A stretch of 64,000 nucleotides of DNA from positions 4,684,710-4,748,709 of the forward strand of contig NZ_OY760916.1 of NCBI RefSeq assembly GCF_963664075.1, written 5' to 3'. A model generated the notes under the pieces. That model ran no database searches and was not told the origin of the DNA. It saw nothing but the letters and a program-made list of their open reading frames with translations. A program made the position numbers and the translations under genes. Shown here in pieces: positions 33,432-43,106 of the stretch. This stretch comes from an uncultured Desulfobulbus sp. GTDB taxonomy: Bacteria; Desulfobacterota; Desulfobulbia; Desulfobulbales; Desulfobulbaceae. The stretch's first letter is position 1. Each line of letters starts with the position of its first letter.

Positions 33432-34754
33432 TTAGGACTGACTGTACTCTTTGCGGTACGATTCCGCTAACAGAGAGATGTAGTGCACGACATCCTGTTC
33501 ACCGCCGCAGCGGTTTACATTGTCCAGAAGCTGCATCATGCAGGCAGGACAGCCGGTGGAAACGGTATCAGCTTCCGTTGATTTGATGTCCTCAGCCTTT
33601 TTCTGACCGATGATGGATGCAGTCTCGTAATGGGAGACAACATAGGAACCACCGCTACCACAGCAGGCATCCGGTGCCTTCATCTCTTTGAAGGTGAGGC
33701 CGGGAATAGACTTAATAATTTCCCGCGGCTCAACAAATACCTTCATGGACTTCTTGAGATGACAGGAGTCGTGGTAGGTCACGGTTTTCTCAATCCGGCC
33801 TTTGGGCTGACGCAGTTTGATAATCTTAGTCAGGAAGGTGGAGATATCACAGGTCTTGGCGGCCCATTCTTTTGCCTTGGGTCCGTAAACCGGATCAGCT
33901 GCCAGCAGCTCGACGTAGTCATGCTGCCAGGCTCCACCGCAGGAACCACAACCGGTGATCAGGTAATCACAGCCGGTGGCTTCCATGGTATCGATATTCT
34001 TCCGGGCCAGTTTGCGTACGGTGTCGGTATCACCATGGACCAGAACCGGTACACCACAGCAGTTCTGCTCTTTAGGGATATGAACCTCGACATTGTTGGC
34101 GGTCAAGACGTCAATCAAGTCTTTTCCCGCATCCGGGTAAAAGTAATTGAGTGAGTCACCGGTGAAAAAAGCAACCTTGATGGTCGATCCCGGTGCACGC
34201 ACAACTTCGGGCACCTTGTCGCGCAGCGGGGTGATATTCAGCGCGGGCATCTGGCGGCCATCGTCAAAACCAAACTGTGAGCCTACCTTCGCAAAAGGAG
34301 AACGGGGGGCAATCGCTTTACCACCTTTCTCTGAACGAAATGCTAAACCCTGCATTGCTGCTCCGACACGAAGTCCGGCATCAAAAAGTTTGGGGTGCTT
34401 GAGGGTTGAGAAAATAGCCTTTTTGAGCCAGGGGAGACCATTTTTCCGTACCAATGCAGCACGCAGGGCTAGCATAATGCGATCAAAGTTTACCTTGGTC
34501 GGACAGTTGGTCATGCAAGACTTGCAGACCAGACAGTTGAAGAGCATCTCATAGACCTGGGGATCGTCGAGTTCGAGTTCACCAGCCAGAACCGCCTCGG
34601 CCACTGCAATTTTCGAGCGGGTGACTGCAGACTCAACCTTGTCTGCTCCGTACACCGGGCAAACGGCCATGCAGTTGCCGCACTTCATGCATTTGTCCAG
34701 TTCCTCCTGAACAATGGCAAGTTCGTCGTGATAGGTTTTATCAGTTACAGCCAT
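33432..34754 (-). CDS. GlcF/LutA-type Fe-S subunit of lactate dehydrogenase
   Basis: 440 residues. Two 4Fe-4S motifs at the N-terminus (CMKCGNCMAVCP near 22 and CLVCKSCMTNCP near 72), then two CCG domains (CCGVPVLVHGD and DACCGSGGSYV; each with the Cys-rich CxxCCG pattern and GCGSCGGAW / CPACMMQL). The heterodisulfide-reductase-like CCG subunit passes electrons from the flavoprotein GlcD. ATG 34754 is preferred; an upstream TTG at 34760 would overlap the glcD stop. Transcribed with and overlapping glcD, in the order seen in the Desulfovibrio organic-acid region. Confidence 0.9.
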   Translation of the reverse strand: MAVTDKTYHDELAIVQEELDKCMKCGNCMAVCPVYGADKVESAVTRSKIAVAEAVLAGELELDDPQVYEMLFNCLVCKSCMTNCPTKVNFDRIMLALRAALVRKNGLPWLKKAIFSTLKHPKLFDAGLRVGAAMQGLAFRSEKGGKAIAPRSPFAKVGSQFGFDDGRQMPALNITPLRDKVPEVVRAPGSTIKVAFFTGDSLNYFYPDAGKDLIDVLTANNVEVHIPKEQNCCGVPVLVHGDTDTVRKLARKNIDTMEATGCDYLITGCGSCGGAWQHDYVELLAADPVYGPKAKEWAAKTCDISTFLTKIIKLRQPKGRIEKTVTYHDSCHLKKSMKVFVEPREIIKSIPGLTFKEMKAPDACCGSGGSYVVSHYETASIIGQKKAEDIKSTEADTVSTGCPACMMQLLDNVNRCGGEQDVVHYISLLAESYRKEYSQS

Positions 34755-34756
34755 GA

Positions 34757-36151
34757 TCAATTCCCCCGTACAGGAACCATTTTTCCAGGGTTGAGCAGAA
34801 AATCCGGATCAAGAGATTCTTTGAGGACAGCCATCAGATCTACACCGCTCTGTCCCAGCTCATCACCGAGGTATTTCATTTTGGCTACGCCAATACCGTG
34901 CTCGCCGGAAAGAGTGCCGCCAAAATCAAGTGCAGCTTTAAAGATCTCGTCGACGGCCTTGTGCATCCGGCTCATCTCATCGTCATTGTTTTTATCACAG
35001 AGAATGGTCGGGTGCAGGTTGCCATCACCTGCATGGCCAAAGGTACCCAGGGTCAGGTCGTACTTCTTACCGATCTCCTGGCAGGTAATCAGCATGTCGG
35101 TGATACGGGAGCGGGGAACGGTGGCATCCTCAAGGATAACAGTGTTGTTGAGAGAGGCCAGCGCGGGCAGGGCATTACGGCGTGCGGTCCAGAGAGAGTC
35201 GCGCTCCTGATCGGATTCAGCTGCTTTGAGATCACCGTTGTTCTCGGTAACAACGCGCATGACTGAATCAGCCTCGCTGGTGACCACATCCTCAGACATG
35301 CCGTCTACCTCGATCAGGAGCAGTGCTTCTGCATCGGTGGGCAGACCGATATTGGCAAAGTCTTCAACGGTCTGGATGGTCATGCGATCCATGATTTCCA
35401 GGGTTGCGGGAATAACCTGGGCCGCAATGATACCGGCAACCGCGTTCCCTGCATCGGCTAGGGTTTTGAATACGCCCATCATAGTGCGACGGTATTTGGG
35501 GGCGGGGATCAGCTTGGCGGTCAGCTCGGTGATGATACCCAGGGTACCCTCAGAGCCGACGAAGAGGTTGGAAAAGTCATAGGCGGTAACGTTTTTCACG
35601 GTTTTGCCGCCAAAACGAACTTTCTCTCCGTTGGCGAGGACGACTTCCATGCCCATAATGTAGTTTTTGGTTACACCGTATTTGAGACCGCGCAGTCCAC
35701 CAGAGTTCTCTGCTGCAGAACCACCCATGGTGGCGGTGGCAACGGTACCTGGATCCGGCGGATAGATGAGACCATGCTCGGCGACTGCAGAGTTAAGCGC
35801 ATTGATAACCACACCGGGCTGCACAACTGCGGTGAGGTTTGCTGCATCGACATCAAGAATCTGGTTCATCTTCTGGAAGGAGAGCACGATCCCTTTTTTC
35901 AGCGGTACAGTTCCACCACTGAGGTTAGTGCCTGCGCCACGCGGGTAGATGGCAATGTTGTTACGGCGTGCAAGACGAACAATTTCTTGGACCTTTTCGG
36001 TGCTGGTGGGCAGAACCACGACATCCGGGGTCTGTCGGGGCAGGTCGGCGGTTGCATCGTAACTGTAGGCGACCAGGTCTACCTTTCCGGTCAGTACATT
36101 CTCTTTTCCTACCAGGGCTTCAAGCTGCTCAATGATCGATTGGTCAAGCAT
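34757..36151 (-). CDS. FAD-linked D-lactate dehydrogenase (GlcD type)
   Basis: 464 residues from ATG 36151 with an AGAGGAG site; a longer frame upstream has no site. FAD_binding_4 domain: VVVLPTSTEKVQEIVRLARRN, IYPRGAGTNLSGG and GTVATATMGGSAAENSGGLRGLKYG near 45-160. FAD-oxidase C-terminal domain: TFGHAGDGNLHP near 375 and SGEHGIGVAK near 420. Oxidises D-lactate (or glycolate) to pyruvate, giving electrons to the partner Fe-S protein. A candidate FadR-type operator at 36244-36254 lies 93 bp upstream. Confidence 0.92.
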   Translation of the reverse strand: MLDQSIIEQLEALVGKENVLTGKVDLVAYSYDATADLPRQTPDVVVLPTSTEKVQEIVRLARRNNIAIYPRGAGTNLSGGTVPLKKGIVLSFQKMNQILDVDAANLTAVVQPGVVINALNSAVAEHGLIYPPDPGTVATATMGGSAAENSGGLRGLKYGVTKNYIMGMEVVLANGEKVRFGGKTVKNVTAYDFSNLFVGSEGTLGIITELTAKLIPAPKYRRTMMGVFKTLADAGNAVAGIIAAQVIPATLEIMDRMTIQTVEDFANIGLPTDAEALLLIEVDGMSEDVVTSEADSVMRVVTENNGDLKAAESDQERDSLWTARRNALPALASLNNTVILEDATVPRSRITDMLITCQEIGKKYDLTLGTFGHAGDGNLHPTILCDKNNDDEMSRMHKAVDEIFKAALDFGGTLSGEHGIGVAKMKYLGDELGQSGVDLMAVLKESLDPDFLLNPGKMVPVRGN

Positions 36152-36518
36152 TGCGACGGTTCTCCTCTGCTGCGGACACATTTGCAATTCGTATTCTCCG
36201 CCGCAATCACCAGAAATAAACAAGTTAGCCAGCGGAGGTTTATTTGTCTTACCAATTATCATTTGAAAAATGATCTGTCAAATAAATTATGGCTTGCAAA
36301 GAGCTAAATCCGCTGAGCTGCATCACTGTGGAGCCCTGCCGTTGTGTCGTTTGGGAGGAGAGTAAGCGATGGAAATACTCGAAAATGAGACAAATTCTCA
36401 GCAATGAGTTGGGCTGTTTGGTGATGAAAGTGAAAAAGTCAGAGGAGGAAATGAAACCAGAGGAGGGGATGAGTAGGGATGTGCTGTGATGATGAATTGC
36501 TGAGTGGGAGAGAGGAAA
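36152..36518. other. intergenic region upstream of glcD
   Basis: About 370 bp with no gene. It contains the glcD promoter region and a FadR-type operator candidate at 36244-36254; nothing else recognised. Confidence 0.5.
36244..36254. promoter_or_regulatory. candidate FadR/LldR-type operator before glcD
   Basis: TTGTCTTACCA fits the TNGTNNNACNA consensus known for the FadR subfamily of GntR regulators. It lies upstream of the glcD start, with the regulator gene next door. Inferred; short motif, so chance is possible. Confidence 0.4.
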
Positions 36519-36554
36519 ATTCCATCGGTGGAGCGAGTGTCCACCGATGGGAAT
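36519..36554 (-). terminator. terminator of the regulator gene
   Basis: ATTCCATCGGTGGA (36519-36532) pairs with TCCACCGATGGGAAT (36540-36554). On the minus strand it follows the regulator stop codon and is followed by a T run. Confidence 0.75.
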
Positions 36555-37303
36555 TATTTATTCACTCGATGCGAAAGATAGGCGATGGAACGCTTTTCAG
36601 CAAAATCAAGATGATGCACCATGGCTTCTCGAGCGGCTTCGGGATTTTTATCCTTAATGGCCTCAACAATGGCTGCATGGTGATTGAAGAGGAGTTGATG
36701 GTCATCCTGTGTGAGATAGACCGCGCGCCAGACGCCCTGTTGAAACTCTTTCATGGCATCAAACAGGCTTTGCATCAGGTGGAGCCATACGATGTTGTGC
36801 GTTGAGCGGGCAATAACAATGTGCAGATTGGCGTCAAGGTCTTCGGAGGGCAGGTGGCCGGAAAGATTTTTTTCCATTCCTTTTATGATTTCATCCATGC
36901 GCCGCTGGTCTTCCGGCAGGGCGCGCTCGGCAGCATAAAAGGCGGTCCAGGACTCCATGCATTTGCGAACTTCGATGACTTCCAAAGCGCGATCCTGCTG
37001 GCTTCGAATGAGATCACTGAGTGCATTGCCCTGGCTGGGATCCACCAGGCTCAAGACGACAGTGCCGCCCCCCTGGTAAGACATAACCAGACCGGCAGTG
37101 GCAAGAATGTTGAGTGCTTCACGCACGGATGGGCGAGAGACGCCAAACATTTCTGCGAGCTCTCGTTCCGGAGGCAGTTTGTCTCCAGGAGCAAAATCAC
37201 CGGCAAGAATAGATTCTCGAATCTGGTCGGCGATCTGACTGGAAACTTTCTTAGGCTTGATCGGTTTAAATCGCATGGTCATCCAATAAGGCGTAGAAAA
37301 CAT
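36554..37303 (-). CDS. FadR/LldR-type GntR transcriptional regulator
   Basis: 249 residues. GntR HTH in residues 12-80 (ILAGDFAPGDKLPPERELAEMFGVSRPSVREALNILATAGLV) and FCD ligand domain from about 95 (helical, with ESWTAFYAAERAL, DANLHIVIARSTHN). FCD regulators of this type, such as LldR/PdhR, sense lactate or pyruvate and control lactate genes. It sits inside the lactate cluster, between the permease and glcD genes on the same strand. ATG 37303 has AAAGGAG nine bases upstream. The regulated sites proposed are the two operator motifs at 36244 and 39715. Confidence 0.92.
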   Translation of the reverse strand: MFSTPYWMTMRFKPIKPKKVSSQIADQIRESILAGDFAPGDKLPPERELAEMFGVSRPSVREALNILATAGLVMSYQGGGTVVLSLVDPSQGNALSDLIRSQQDRALEVIEVRKCMESWTAFYAAERALPEDQRRMDEIIKGMEKNLSGHLPSEDLDANLHIVIARSTHNIVWLHLMQSLFDAMKEFQQGVWRAVYLTQDDHQLLFNHHAAIVEAIKDKNPEAAREAMVHHLDFAEKRSIAYLSHRVNK

Positions 37304-37644
37304 TGAAGAGACTCCTTTCTACTCCATAACTTAGGGGATTGCAAGTCAGTGTGCTTGCGATGGAGCAGGGATGTTGAGGTAAAACACAATGTTGGGAAAA
37401 GGGGTTCATGATCAGGACGCAAGCCGCTTGCAGGCGTTGAGGGGAGAAAAAGTACTCCGGACGGCATGACCACTGCCGTCCGGAGTTGCGCGCGTCCTTT
37501 TCTTCAGGGGGCGTATCAGCCAACCAGGGGGAATTGGTGACTGATCTCAGAAGAAAAGAGACAGGAGGTTAGAAAAAAGGTGGGGATAAAGGGGGCGCAT
37601 TCGAGAGCGGAACTGCCTCGGAAATGCGCCCGAAAATCGATTTT
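37304..37644. other. intergenic region between permease and regulator
   Basis: 341 bp. It holds the permease terminator (37454-37486) and, near its left end, the regulator's ribosome site. No gene seen. Confidence 0.5.
37454..37486 (-). terminator. terminator of the lactate permease gene
   Basis: ACTCCGGACGGCA (37454-37466) pairs perfectly with TGCCGTCCGGAGT (37474-37486). On the minus strand it is followed by TACTTTTT. It stops lctP transcription before the regulator gene. Confidence 0.85.
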
Positions 37645-39339
37645 TTAGAACAGGCCCGGGTAGATGACGAATACAAACAGCGAGCCGAGTCCACCAGCGA
37701 CCAGGCCGTAGACCAGCAACGGCAGGGCGTTTCTGCGGATGAGCATACCTTCCATACCTACAAGACCAACGGTTGCGGAAGCGGCAACGATATTGTGGAT
37801 ACAAACCATGTTACCCATGGCGCCACCAACGGCCTGCAGGGCAACCACGATCTGATGGGAGATACCCAGCTGAGATGCAGTTGCGTACTGGAACTCGGCA
37901 AACAGCAAGTCAGATACGGTGTTAGAGCCGGTTATGAAGGAACCGAGGGCACCAACGAAGGAGGCAAACATCGGCCAGGTGGAACCAGTGAAACCAGCTG
38001 CGGTCTGGGCCATGGACAGCGGCATAGACGGAATGCCGATGGTGTTTTTTGCAGACTGTTTGAAGATCTCAACCAGAGCAACAGCGAAGAAGAGCGCAAT
38101 GGCCGGATTCTTCATCTGCTTGATGGAATCGCCCCAGGCTGCGGCAACCTTTTTAGCAGGCATCTTGTGGATGAAGATGGTCAGAATCGCTACCAGCATG
38201 AAAGGAATGGTTCCCGGCAGGTAGAGCGGTTGCATGGAGTATTTGACTGACTCGAATCCCATGATATGGGGGATGGAAAAGCTGATGGATTTCAACCAGG
38301 CGTTCAACGGCAGATCTTTAACGCGGGTCAGAACCAGGATAGCGCCGATGAGAACGTAGGGCAGCCAAGCTCTGAACTGGCTCATGTGCGCTTTGAACTC
38401 ACAGTTCTCAGCAGTGGCAATCTGACCGGTCCATTCTTTTTCCCAGGTGGATTGCGGGCCAAAATCCCAAACGGTTTTGGGGAGAAGGAAACCTTTCTTC
38501 GCAGCGGTGACGACCAGCGCGGTACCAATCAGGCCGCCGATGAGGCTGGGGAATTCTACACCGAAGAAGAAGGCGGTTGCTGCATAGGGAATGGCGAAGC
38601 AGGCGGAAGCGAACAGGGAGAACTTCCAAGCGCCCAGGCCTTCGGTCCAGGATCTGTTCTGGCCAAAGAAACGGGTGAGCATCATGTTGACGAACAGGGG
38701 AAGGATGAAGATCATTGGCAGGTGCAGCAAAGCAGACCACTGACCAATAACCTTGAGGAAGGCGTCAAAGGAGGTGATGTCACCAGCCTGGCCGGCGGCG
38801 ATAGCTGCATCGATGGTGGGCTTGAGGTTTTTCAGGCCAAACCATACCGGGGTGCCGACAGCACCAAAGGTAACCGGAAAGGAGTTGAGAATAAGGCAGA
38901 CCATGGCAGCTGCCAGTGCCGGGAAACCGAGGCTCAAGAGCAGCGGAGCGGCAATGGCTGCGGGAGTACCGAAACCAGCAGCACCCTCGAGGAAGGCGGC
39001 GAACACGGTACCGATGATGATGACCTGGACACGACGGTCGCGGCTGATGCCGTGAAAACCGTGGTTGATGGTCTCCATGCCGCCGCTGTCGCGCAGGGTG
39101 TAGAGAATGAGAATTGCACCAAAGACAATGATGAGCACGTTCACCGCACCGCCAAAGCCCGCAAGGGTGGAGGCGATGACGAAGCCAACGTCCATTTTCC
39201 AGACGTAGACACCCGCCAGGGCGGTGGCCAGCCAGGCAAGAGGCATGGCTTTGGTGGCAGGCCAACGAAGGCCGACCATGAGTACGAGCGCCAGTGCAAT
39301 GGGCAACAGGGCGACAAGGGCTAGCAGTTGAAGCGACAT
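37645..39339 (-). CDS. lctP: lactate permease (LctP family)
   Basis: 564 residues, about 13 membrane segments spread over the whole length. Family signatures are GGMETINHGFHGISRDRRVQVIIIGTVFAAFLEGAAGFGTPAAI near 85-125, FPVTFGAVGTPVWFGL near 155, and FVGALGSFITGSNTVSDLLF near 465. LctP imports lactate or glycolate with protons. Length is normal. It faces away from the LutC gene, and an intergenic repeat lies between them. It forms the entry point of the lactate oxidation module. Confidence 0.93.
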   Translation of the reverse strand: MSLQLLALVALLPIALALVLMVGLRWPATKAMPLAWLATALAGVYVWKMDVGFVIASTLAGFGGAVNVLIIVFGAILILYTLRDSGGMETINHGFHGISRDRRVQVIIIGTVFAAFLEGAAGFGTPAAIAAPLLLSLGFPALAAAMVCLILNSFPVTFGAVGTPVWFGLKNLKPTIDAAIAAGQAGDITSFDAFLKVIGQWSALLHLPMIFILPLFVNMMLTRFFGQNRSWTEGLGAWKFSLFASACFAIPYAATAFFFGVEFPSLIGGLIGTALVVTAAKKGFLLPKTVWDFGPQSTWEKEWTGQIATAENCEFKAHMSQFRAWLPYVLIGAILVLTRVKDLPLNAWLKSISFSIPHIMGFESVKYSMQPLYLPGTIPFMLVAILTIFIHKMPAKKVAAAWGDSIKQMKNPAIALFFAVALVEIFKQSAKNTIGIPSMPLSMAQTAAGFTGSTWPMFASFVGALGSFITGSNTVSDLLFAEFQYATASQLGISHQIVVALQAVGGAMGNMVCIHNIVAASATVGLVGMEGMLIRRNALPLLVYGLVAGGLGSLFVFVIYPGLF

Positions 39340-39494
39340 GTTAGAACTCCTTAAAAACTTTTACGCCTTTCAGCGCGTCCATGTTGGCAGGGCGAGAGGC
39401 CACCGCCGACGAGTCATCTCTTTGCCTTTCCCAAGCGGCAAAGAAAAAGACCAGGGTCCAAAGTACTACCGGGTACTTCCTTCTATAGAGAAGC

Positions 39495-39625
39495 CTTGAA
39501 TCAGTGCTTTTCTAGCCAATCTTGACGTCATGCTCTAAATCTTATCCTCGGCGTACATGGTGATATGCCGCAAGTAAAATTTCTCTCATGCCGTAATCTT
39601 GATTGAAAAATACCAGCATTCAAAG
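39495..39625. repeat. palindromic intergenic repeat, copy 3
   Basis: 131 bp, palindromic ends CTTGAATCAGTGC and GCATTCAAAG, with the shared core TCTTATCCTCGG...ATATGCCGCAAGTAAAAT. More diverged than copies 1 and 2 from each other. Confidence 0.75.
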
Positions 39626-39714
39626 CAGTCCATATGTGGACGTGTACACAGATCCCTCTTGAAGAGGAATGAACGGTTCGCCAGGAAAGTCAGACTCTAC
39701 TGGTGTTCGTTAAT

Positions 39715-39725
39715 TGGTAATACCA
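39715..39725. promoter_or_regulatory. candidate FadR/LldR-type operator before lutC
   Basis: TGGTAATACCA, a perfect palindrome around a three-base centre, matching TNGTNNNACNA. It lies about 213 bp upstream of the LutC start and not far from the divergent permease gene. A FadR-family regulator is encoded nearby. Inference. Confidence 0.5.
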
Positions 39726-39937
39726 GTTATCTCACCAGGGAAAACTTGTCAACTTTTTTTTAGGATGAAATTCAAAAAACCATGTTGACAAAGGGCGATA
39801 GTTTGAAATATGGTGCTTTAAAATTTGGTTTTACAATTTGAGAAAAAATGACCAATGCTGTGTGCAGGGCTCTGGATGACTGCGGTAGAGTTGGTCGAGA
39901 CTTCACCGAATATGATTCGGATTGAAGGAGGGTGCCG

Positions 39938-40486
39938 ATGTTTGAGGAGTTCAAAACCAAGGCCGAAGGGGTGAGTGCCGAGGTTCATCGTTTCGGGAGT
40001 ACGAAAGAGGCCTTAACCTTTTTGGTCGATTTCATGGCCCAGGAAGGAGTGGCCGAGCAGGAAGGGAAGTATGGTGTCATGGCGGATTGTCCCTTTCTGG
40101 CCAGTGTTGACCGCACTGTACTGGAAGGTGTCAATGGCTTGAGCTTTGAAGTAAACCGCGAACGCGCCGCCAAAGCGCTGGTTGGTATATCTCAGGTTGA
40201 CTGGGCTATGGCCGATACCGGGACTTTGGTACAGGATGCAACCGCTATTGATAAGCGACTTGTTTCAACCCTGCCGACCATCCATGTGGCACTGATTGCC
40301 ACTGCAGGCCTGCGAGCCGATATGCCTAGCGTATTAGCTGAAGCTGACCCGCAAACCGCCAATTATATCGCTATGATCACCGGACCGAGCCGGACTGCGG
40401 ATATTGAGCGGGTTCTGACCATTGGAGTCCATGGTCCAGAACGTCTTGTAATTGTGTTTATCGATGAGCTGGGAGGGATCAACTAA
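39938..40486 (+). CDS. lutC: LutC-type LUD domain protein
   Basis: 182 residues from ATG 39938 (AAGGAGG seven bases before; the GTG at 39932 would leave no spacing). LUD domain: GVMADCPFLASVDR near 48, AMADTGTLVQDATA near 92, LIATAGLRADMPS near 125, TGPSRTADIERVLTIGVHGPERL near 155. LutC/LldG is the small subunit of the LutABC L-lactate dehydrogenase system. It overlaps the next gene by one base and is part of a two-gene operon. Confidence 0.9.
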   Translation: MFEEFKTKAEGVSAEVHRFGSTKEALTFLVDFMAQEGVAEQEGKYGVMADCPFLASVDRTVLEGVNGLSFEVNRERAAKALVGISQVDWAMADTGTLVQDATAIDKRLVSTLPTIHVALIATAGLRADMPSVLAEADPQTANYIAMITGPSRTADIERVLTIGVHGPERLVIVFIDELGGIN

Positions 40487-42627
40487 TGCAGAAGGAATTT
40501 AAACAATCCATTGATCGCGCCCTGCACAACGCCAACCTCACTGGGGCGCTCGGCAAATTTTCCGAGGCCTACAAGGTCAACCGTGCAAAAGCCTATGAAG
40601 GTATTGACTTCGAGGCCCTGCGGACCACCATCGCCGACCTGAAAGGCAACGCCGCCTCCCACATCGATGAACTCTGTGATCTTTTTCAGAAAAATGCCGA
40701 GGCTAAGGGGACCAAAGTCTTTCGCACAACTGATCCGGAAAAGGTACGTGAATATATATTAAAAGTGGCCCAGGAAAATGGGGTAAAATCCATTGTTAAA
40801 TCCAAGTCCATGGCCACCGAAGAAATCCATCTCAATCCTTACCTGGAAAAAGCAGGAATCGAGGTCAATGAGACAGACCTGGGAGAGTGGATTATCCAGC
40901 TTGCCGGTCAGACTCCCTCGCACATGGTTATGCCCGCCATCCACATGACCAAGGAAGAGGTCAGTGATATCTTTTCCAAGGAAGTGGATGAGCGCCTCAG
41001 TTCAGATATTCCCCGCCTGGTGAAGGTCGCCCGTAATGAAATGCGACCCAAGTTCCTCCGGGCTGATATGGGTATCTCCGGTGGTAACATCGCTGTAGCC
41101 GAGACCGGTTCGGTTGCCCTGGTTACCAACGAGGGGAACGCCCGTATGGTCACCACCCTGCCTAAAATTCACATTGCTGTTGTGGGTGTGGAAAAACTGG
41201 TAGAAAAATTTAGTGCAATTGCACCGATTCTTAAAGCGCTGCCTCGTTCTGCAACCGCACAGCTCTTGACTTCGTACGTTACTATCATCTCCGGGCCTAC
41301 CCCCACCGATGATGGCGGCATGAAAGAGCTCCATGTTATTCTCATGGATAACCACCGCTCAGATATGGCGGCTGATCCGCTTTTTAAGGAAGCGCTCCAG
41401 TGTATTCGCTGTGCCTCCTGTCTGAACGTCTGCCCTATTTTCCGTCTGGTTGGTGGTCATGTTTTTGGTAAGGTCTACACCGGTGGTATCGGAACTATTC
41501 TTACCGCCTGGCATGATAAGCTGCAAAGTTCCGAAGATATTCAGGGCCTCTGTATTCAGTGTGGTGCCTGTAAGGATGTCTGCCCGGGTAAGATCGATAT
41601 CCCCGGCCTGATCATGGAGATTCGTCGTCGCTTGGTCAAGGACAAAGGCATGTCCACGATGCAGAAGTCCATCTTTGCCGTGGTTAACAACCGTCGTGTG
41701 TTCCACGGCATGCTGCGCGCTGCTTCCGTGGCTGCTAAACCCTTTACCAAGGGCACCAAATTCATTCGCCATTTGCCGATGTTCCTCTCGGACCTGACCG
41801 ACGGACGGAGCCTGCCAGCGATTGCACCCAAGCCGTTTCGGGATATCTTTCCCACCATTGAGCAGCCCAAAGGGCTCCAGGAGAAGGCGGTCTTTTACGG
41901 TGGCTGTCTCATGGACTTTGTCTATCCCGAGATGGGGGAGGCCCTGGTGAAGATCCTTAATAAGGCTGGTATCGAGGTCCTCTTCCCCGAAGGTCAGACC
42001 TGTTGCGGAGCTCCGGCACGCTACAACGGTGCCTATGAAACCGCAGCGGGCAATGCCGCAGACAATATCGATGCACTCCTTGCTGAAGAGGCTCAGTACG
42101 TGGTTTCGGCCTGTCCGACCTGTACCGTGGCTCTTGATCACGAGTTCATCCAGACCTTTCAATCCCTTGGACGCAAAAAATATTTGCCCAAGGCCCGGGA
42201 GCTGGCAGCCAAAACCATCGATTTCTCCACCCTGGTGAAGAAACTTGTGGATGAAGGTCGTCTGACTCTGAAAGAAGGGGAGACTTTGGGTAAGATCACC
42301 TACCATGACTCCTGTCATCTCAAACGGACCCTCAAGGCGGATCAACCGCCGCGCGAGCTGCTCACCAAGGCTGGCTACGAGGTGACCGAAATGTTTGAGT
42401 GTGACATCTGTTGCGGTATGGGTGGTTCCTACTCTGTGAAACTGCCGGAGATTTCGGCGCCTATCTTGCAAAGAAAGCTGCAAAACATCAAGGATACCGA
42501 GGCGCCGGTTGTGGCCATGGATTGTCCTGGATGTGTTATGCAGATCCGTGGTGGCATGGATCAGGATGGGGCTGGCGTGCAGGTGCGCCATACCGTTGAA
42601 CTGATTGCTCAGCAACTCGAAGATTGA
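40486..42627 (+). CDS. fused LutB-LutA lactate dehydrogenase subunit
   Basis: 713 residues. A LutB-like LUD domain at about residues 60-290 (NIAVAETGSVALVTNEGN, ISGPTPTDD) is followed by two 4Fe-4S motifs, CIRCASCLNVCP at 306-317 and CIQCGACKDVCP at 356-367, then a LutA-like region with two CCG domains (GGCLMDFVYPEMG...TCCGAPARYNG; DSCHLKRTLK...CDICCGMGGSYS). In most bacteria LutB and LutA are separate proteins; here they form one chain. Oxidises L-lactate to pyruvate with LutC. The fused form is also known in Desulfovibrio organic-acid clusters. Confidence 0.92.
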   Translation: MQKEFKQSIDRALHNANLTGALGKFSEAYKVNRAKAYEGIDFEALRTTIADLKGNAASHIDELCDLFQKNAEAKGTKVFRTTDPEKVREYILKVAQENGVKSIVKSKSMATEEIHLNPYLEKAGIEVNETDLGEWIIQLAGQTPSHMVMPAIHMTKEEVSDIFSKEVDERLSSDIPRLVKVARNEMRPKFLRADMGISGGNIAVAETGSVALVTNEGNARMVTTLPKIHIAVVGVEKLVEKFSAIAPILKALPRSATAQLLTSYVTIISGPTPTDDGGMKELHVILMDNHRSDMAADPLFKEALQCIRCASCLNVCPIFRLVGGHVFGKVYTGGIGTILTAWHDKLQSSEDIQGLCIQCGACKDVCPGKIDIPGLIMEIRRRLVKDKGMSTMQKSIFAVVNNRRVFHGMLRAASVAAKPFTKGTKFIRHLPMFLSDLTDGRSLPAIAPKPFRDIFPTIEQPKGLQEKAVFYGGCLMDFVYPEMGEALVKILNKAGIEVLFPEGQTCCGAPARYNGAYETAAGNAADNIDALLAEEAQYVVSACPTCTVALDHEFIQTFQSLGRKKYLPKARELAAKTIDFSTLVKKLVDEGRLTLKEGETLGKITYHDSCHLKRTLKADQPPRELLTKAGYEVTEMFECDICCGMGGSYSVKLPEISAPILQRKLQNIKDTEAPVVAMDCPGCVMQIRGGMDQDGAGVQVRHTVELIAQQLED

Positions 42628-43106
42628 TAACTAATGTCTCCGGTCCTGGCTTGTCGCGGGCTGGGGCCGGGGGCTGCAGTTTGAAATCGTCACTTTCAGG
42701 GTACTTTGGCTTTTTTTGATACTCTCAGGATTGTCGGAAAAACAATTGTTCAAGTCACCCTTGAATGAACTACGTTGGAATTATAGACTAAGACTAAACC
42801 GAACCCCTGCTCAAAGACATTTCCTTCTTTGATCGGGCTTTCCGAATTTCTCCTGCGTTAAGGTGGTCGTACATTGGAGTTTGCGGTGAACAACACCTGC
42901 TTCCTGCCCCAAGCATGCGATGTTTTGCTAACCTTAGTCAAACGCAGCTGAACTGTGTGTTGAAATTGAACAGTACAACACTTCAATCCAGCGTTCTGTT
43001 TTTGAACATTTCCCTGCAATGTGTAGAGATGTTCATGAGAAAATCGGGCTAACCCGTTTTACCCTCATTACCCTGCCCATTTTCTCGGGTCAGGAGGTCC
43101 CATTTC
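42628..43106. other. gap without gene before pta
   Basis: 479 bp between the lut operon and pta. No gene or clear RNA element is recognised. An AGGAGG site near 43091 belongs to pta, and its promoter should be in this stretch. Confidence 0.5.

Larger units (their letters stand above)
39340..39937. other. divergent promoter region of lctP and lutC
   Basis: 598 bp without a gene. It contains an AAGTAC...GTACTT palindrome near 39460, the third palindromic repeat (39495-39625), a FadR-type operator candidate at 39715-39725 and, nearer lutC, a TTGACA box near 39784 with a TATGGT-like box about 18 bp on. The lctP promoter should be at its left side. Confidence 0.5.

Noticed and set aside
38266-39324. 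352-residue plus-strand frame
   Set aside because: It lies opposite the well-supported lactate permease and has no family resemblance.
41359-42615. 418-residue minus-strand frame
   Set aside because: It is opposite the fused LutB-LutA gene, with no domain and no ribosome site.
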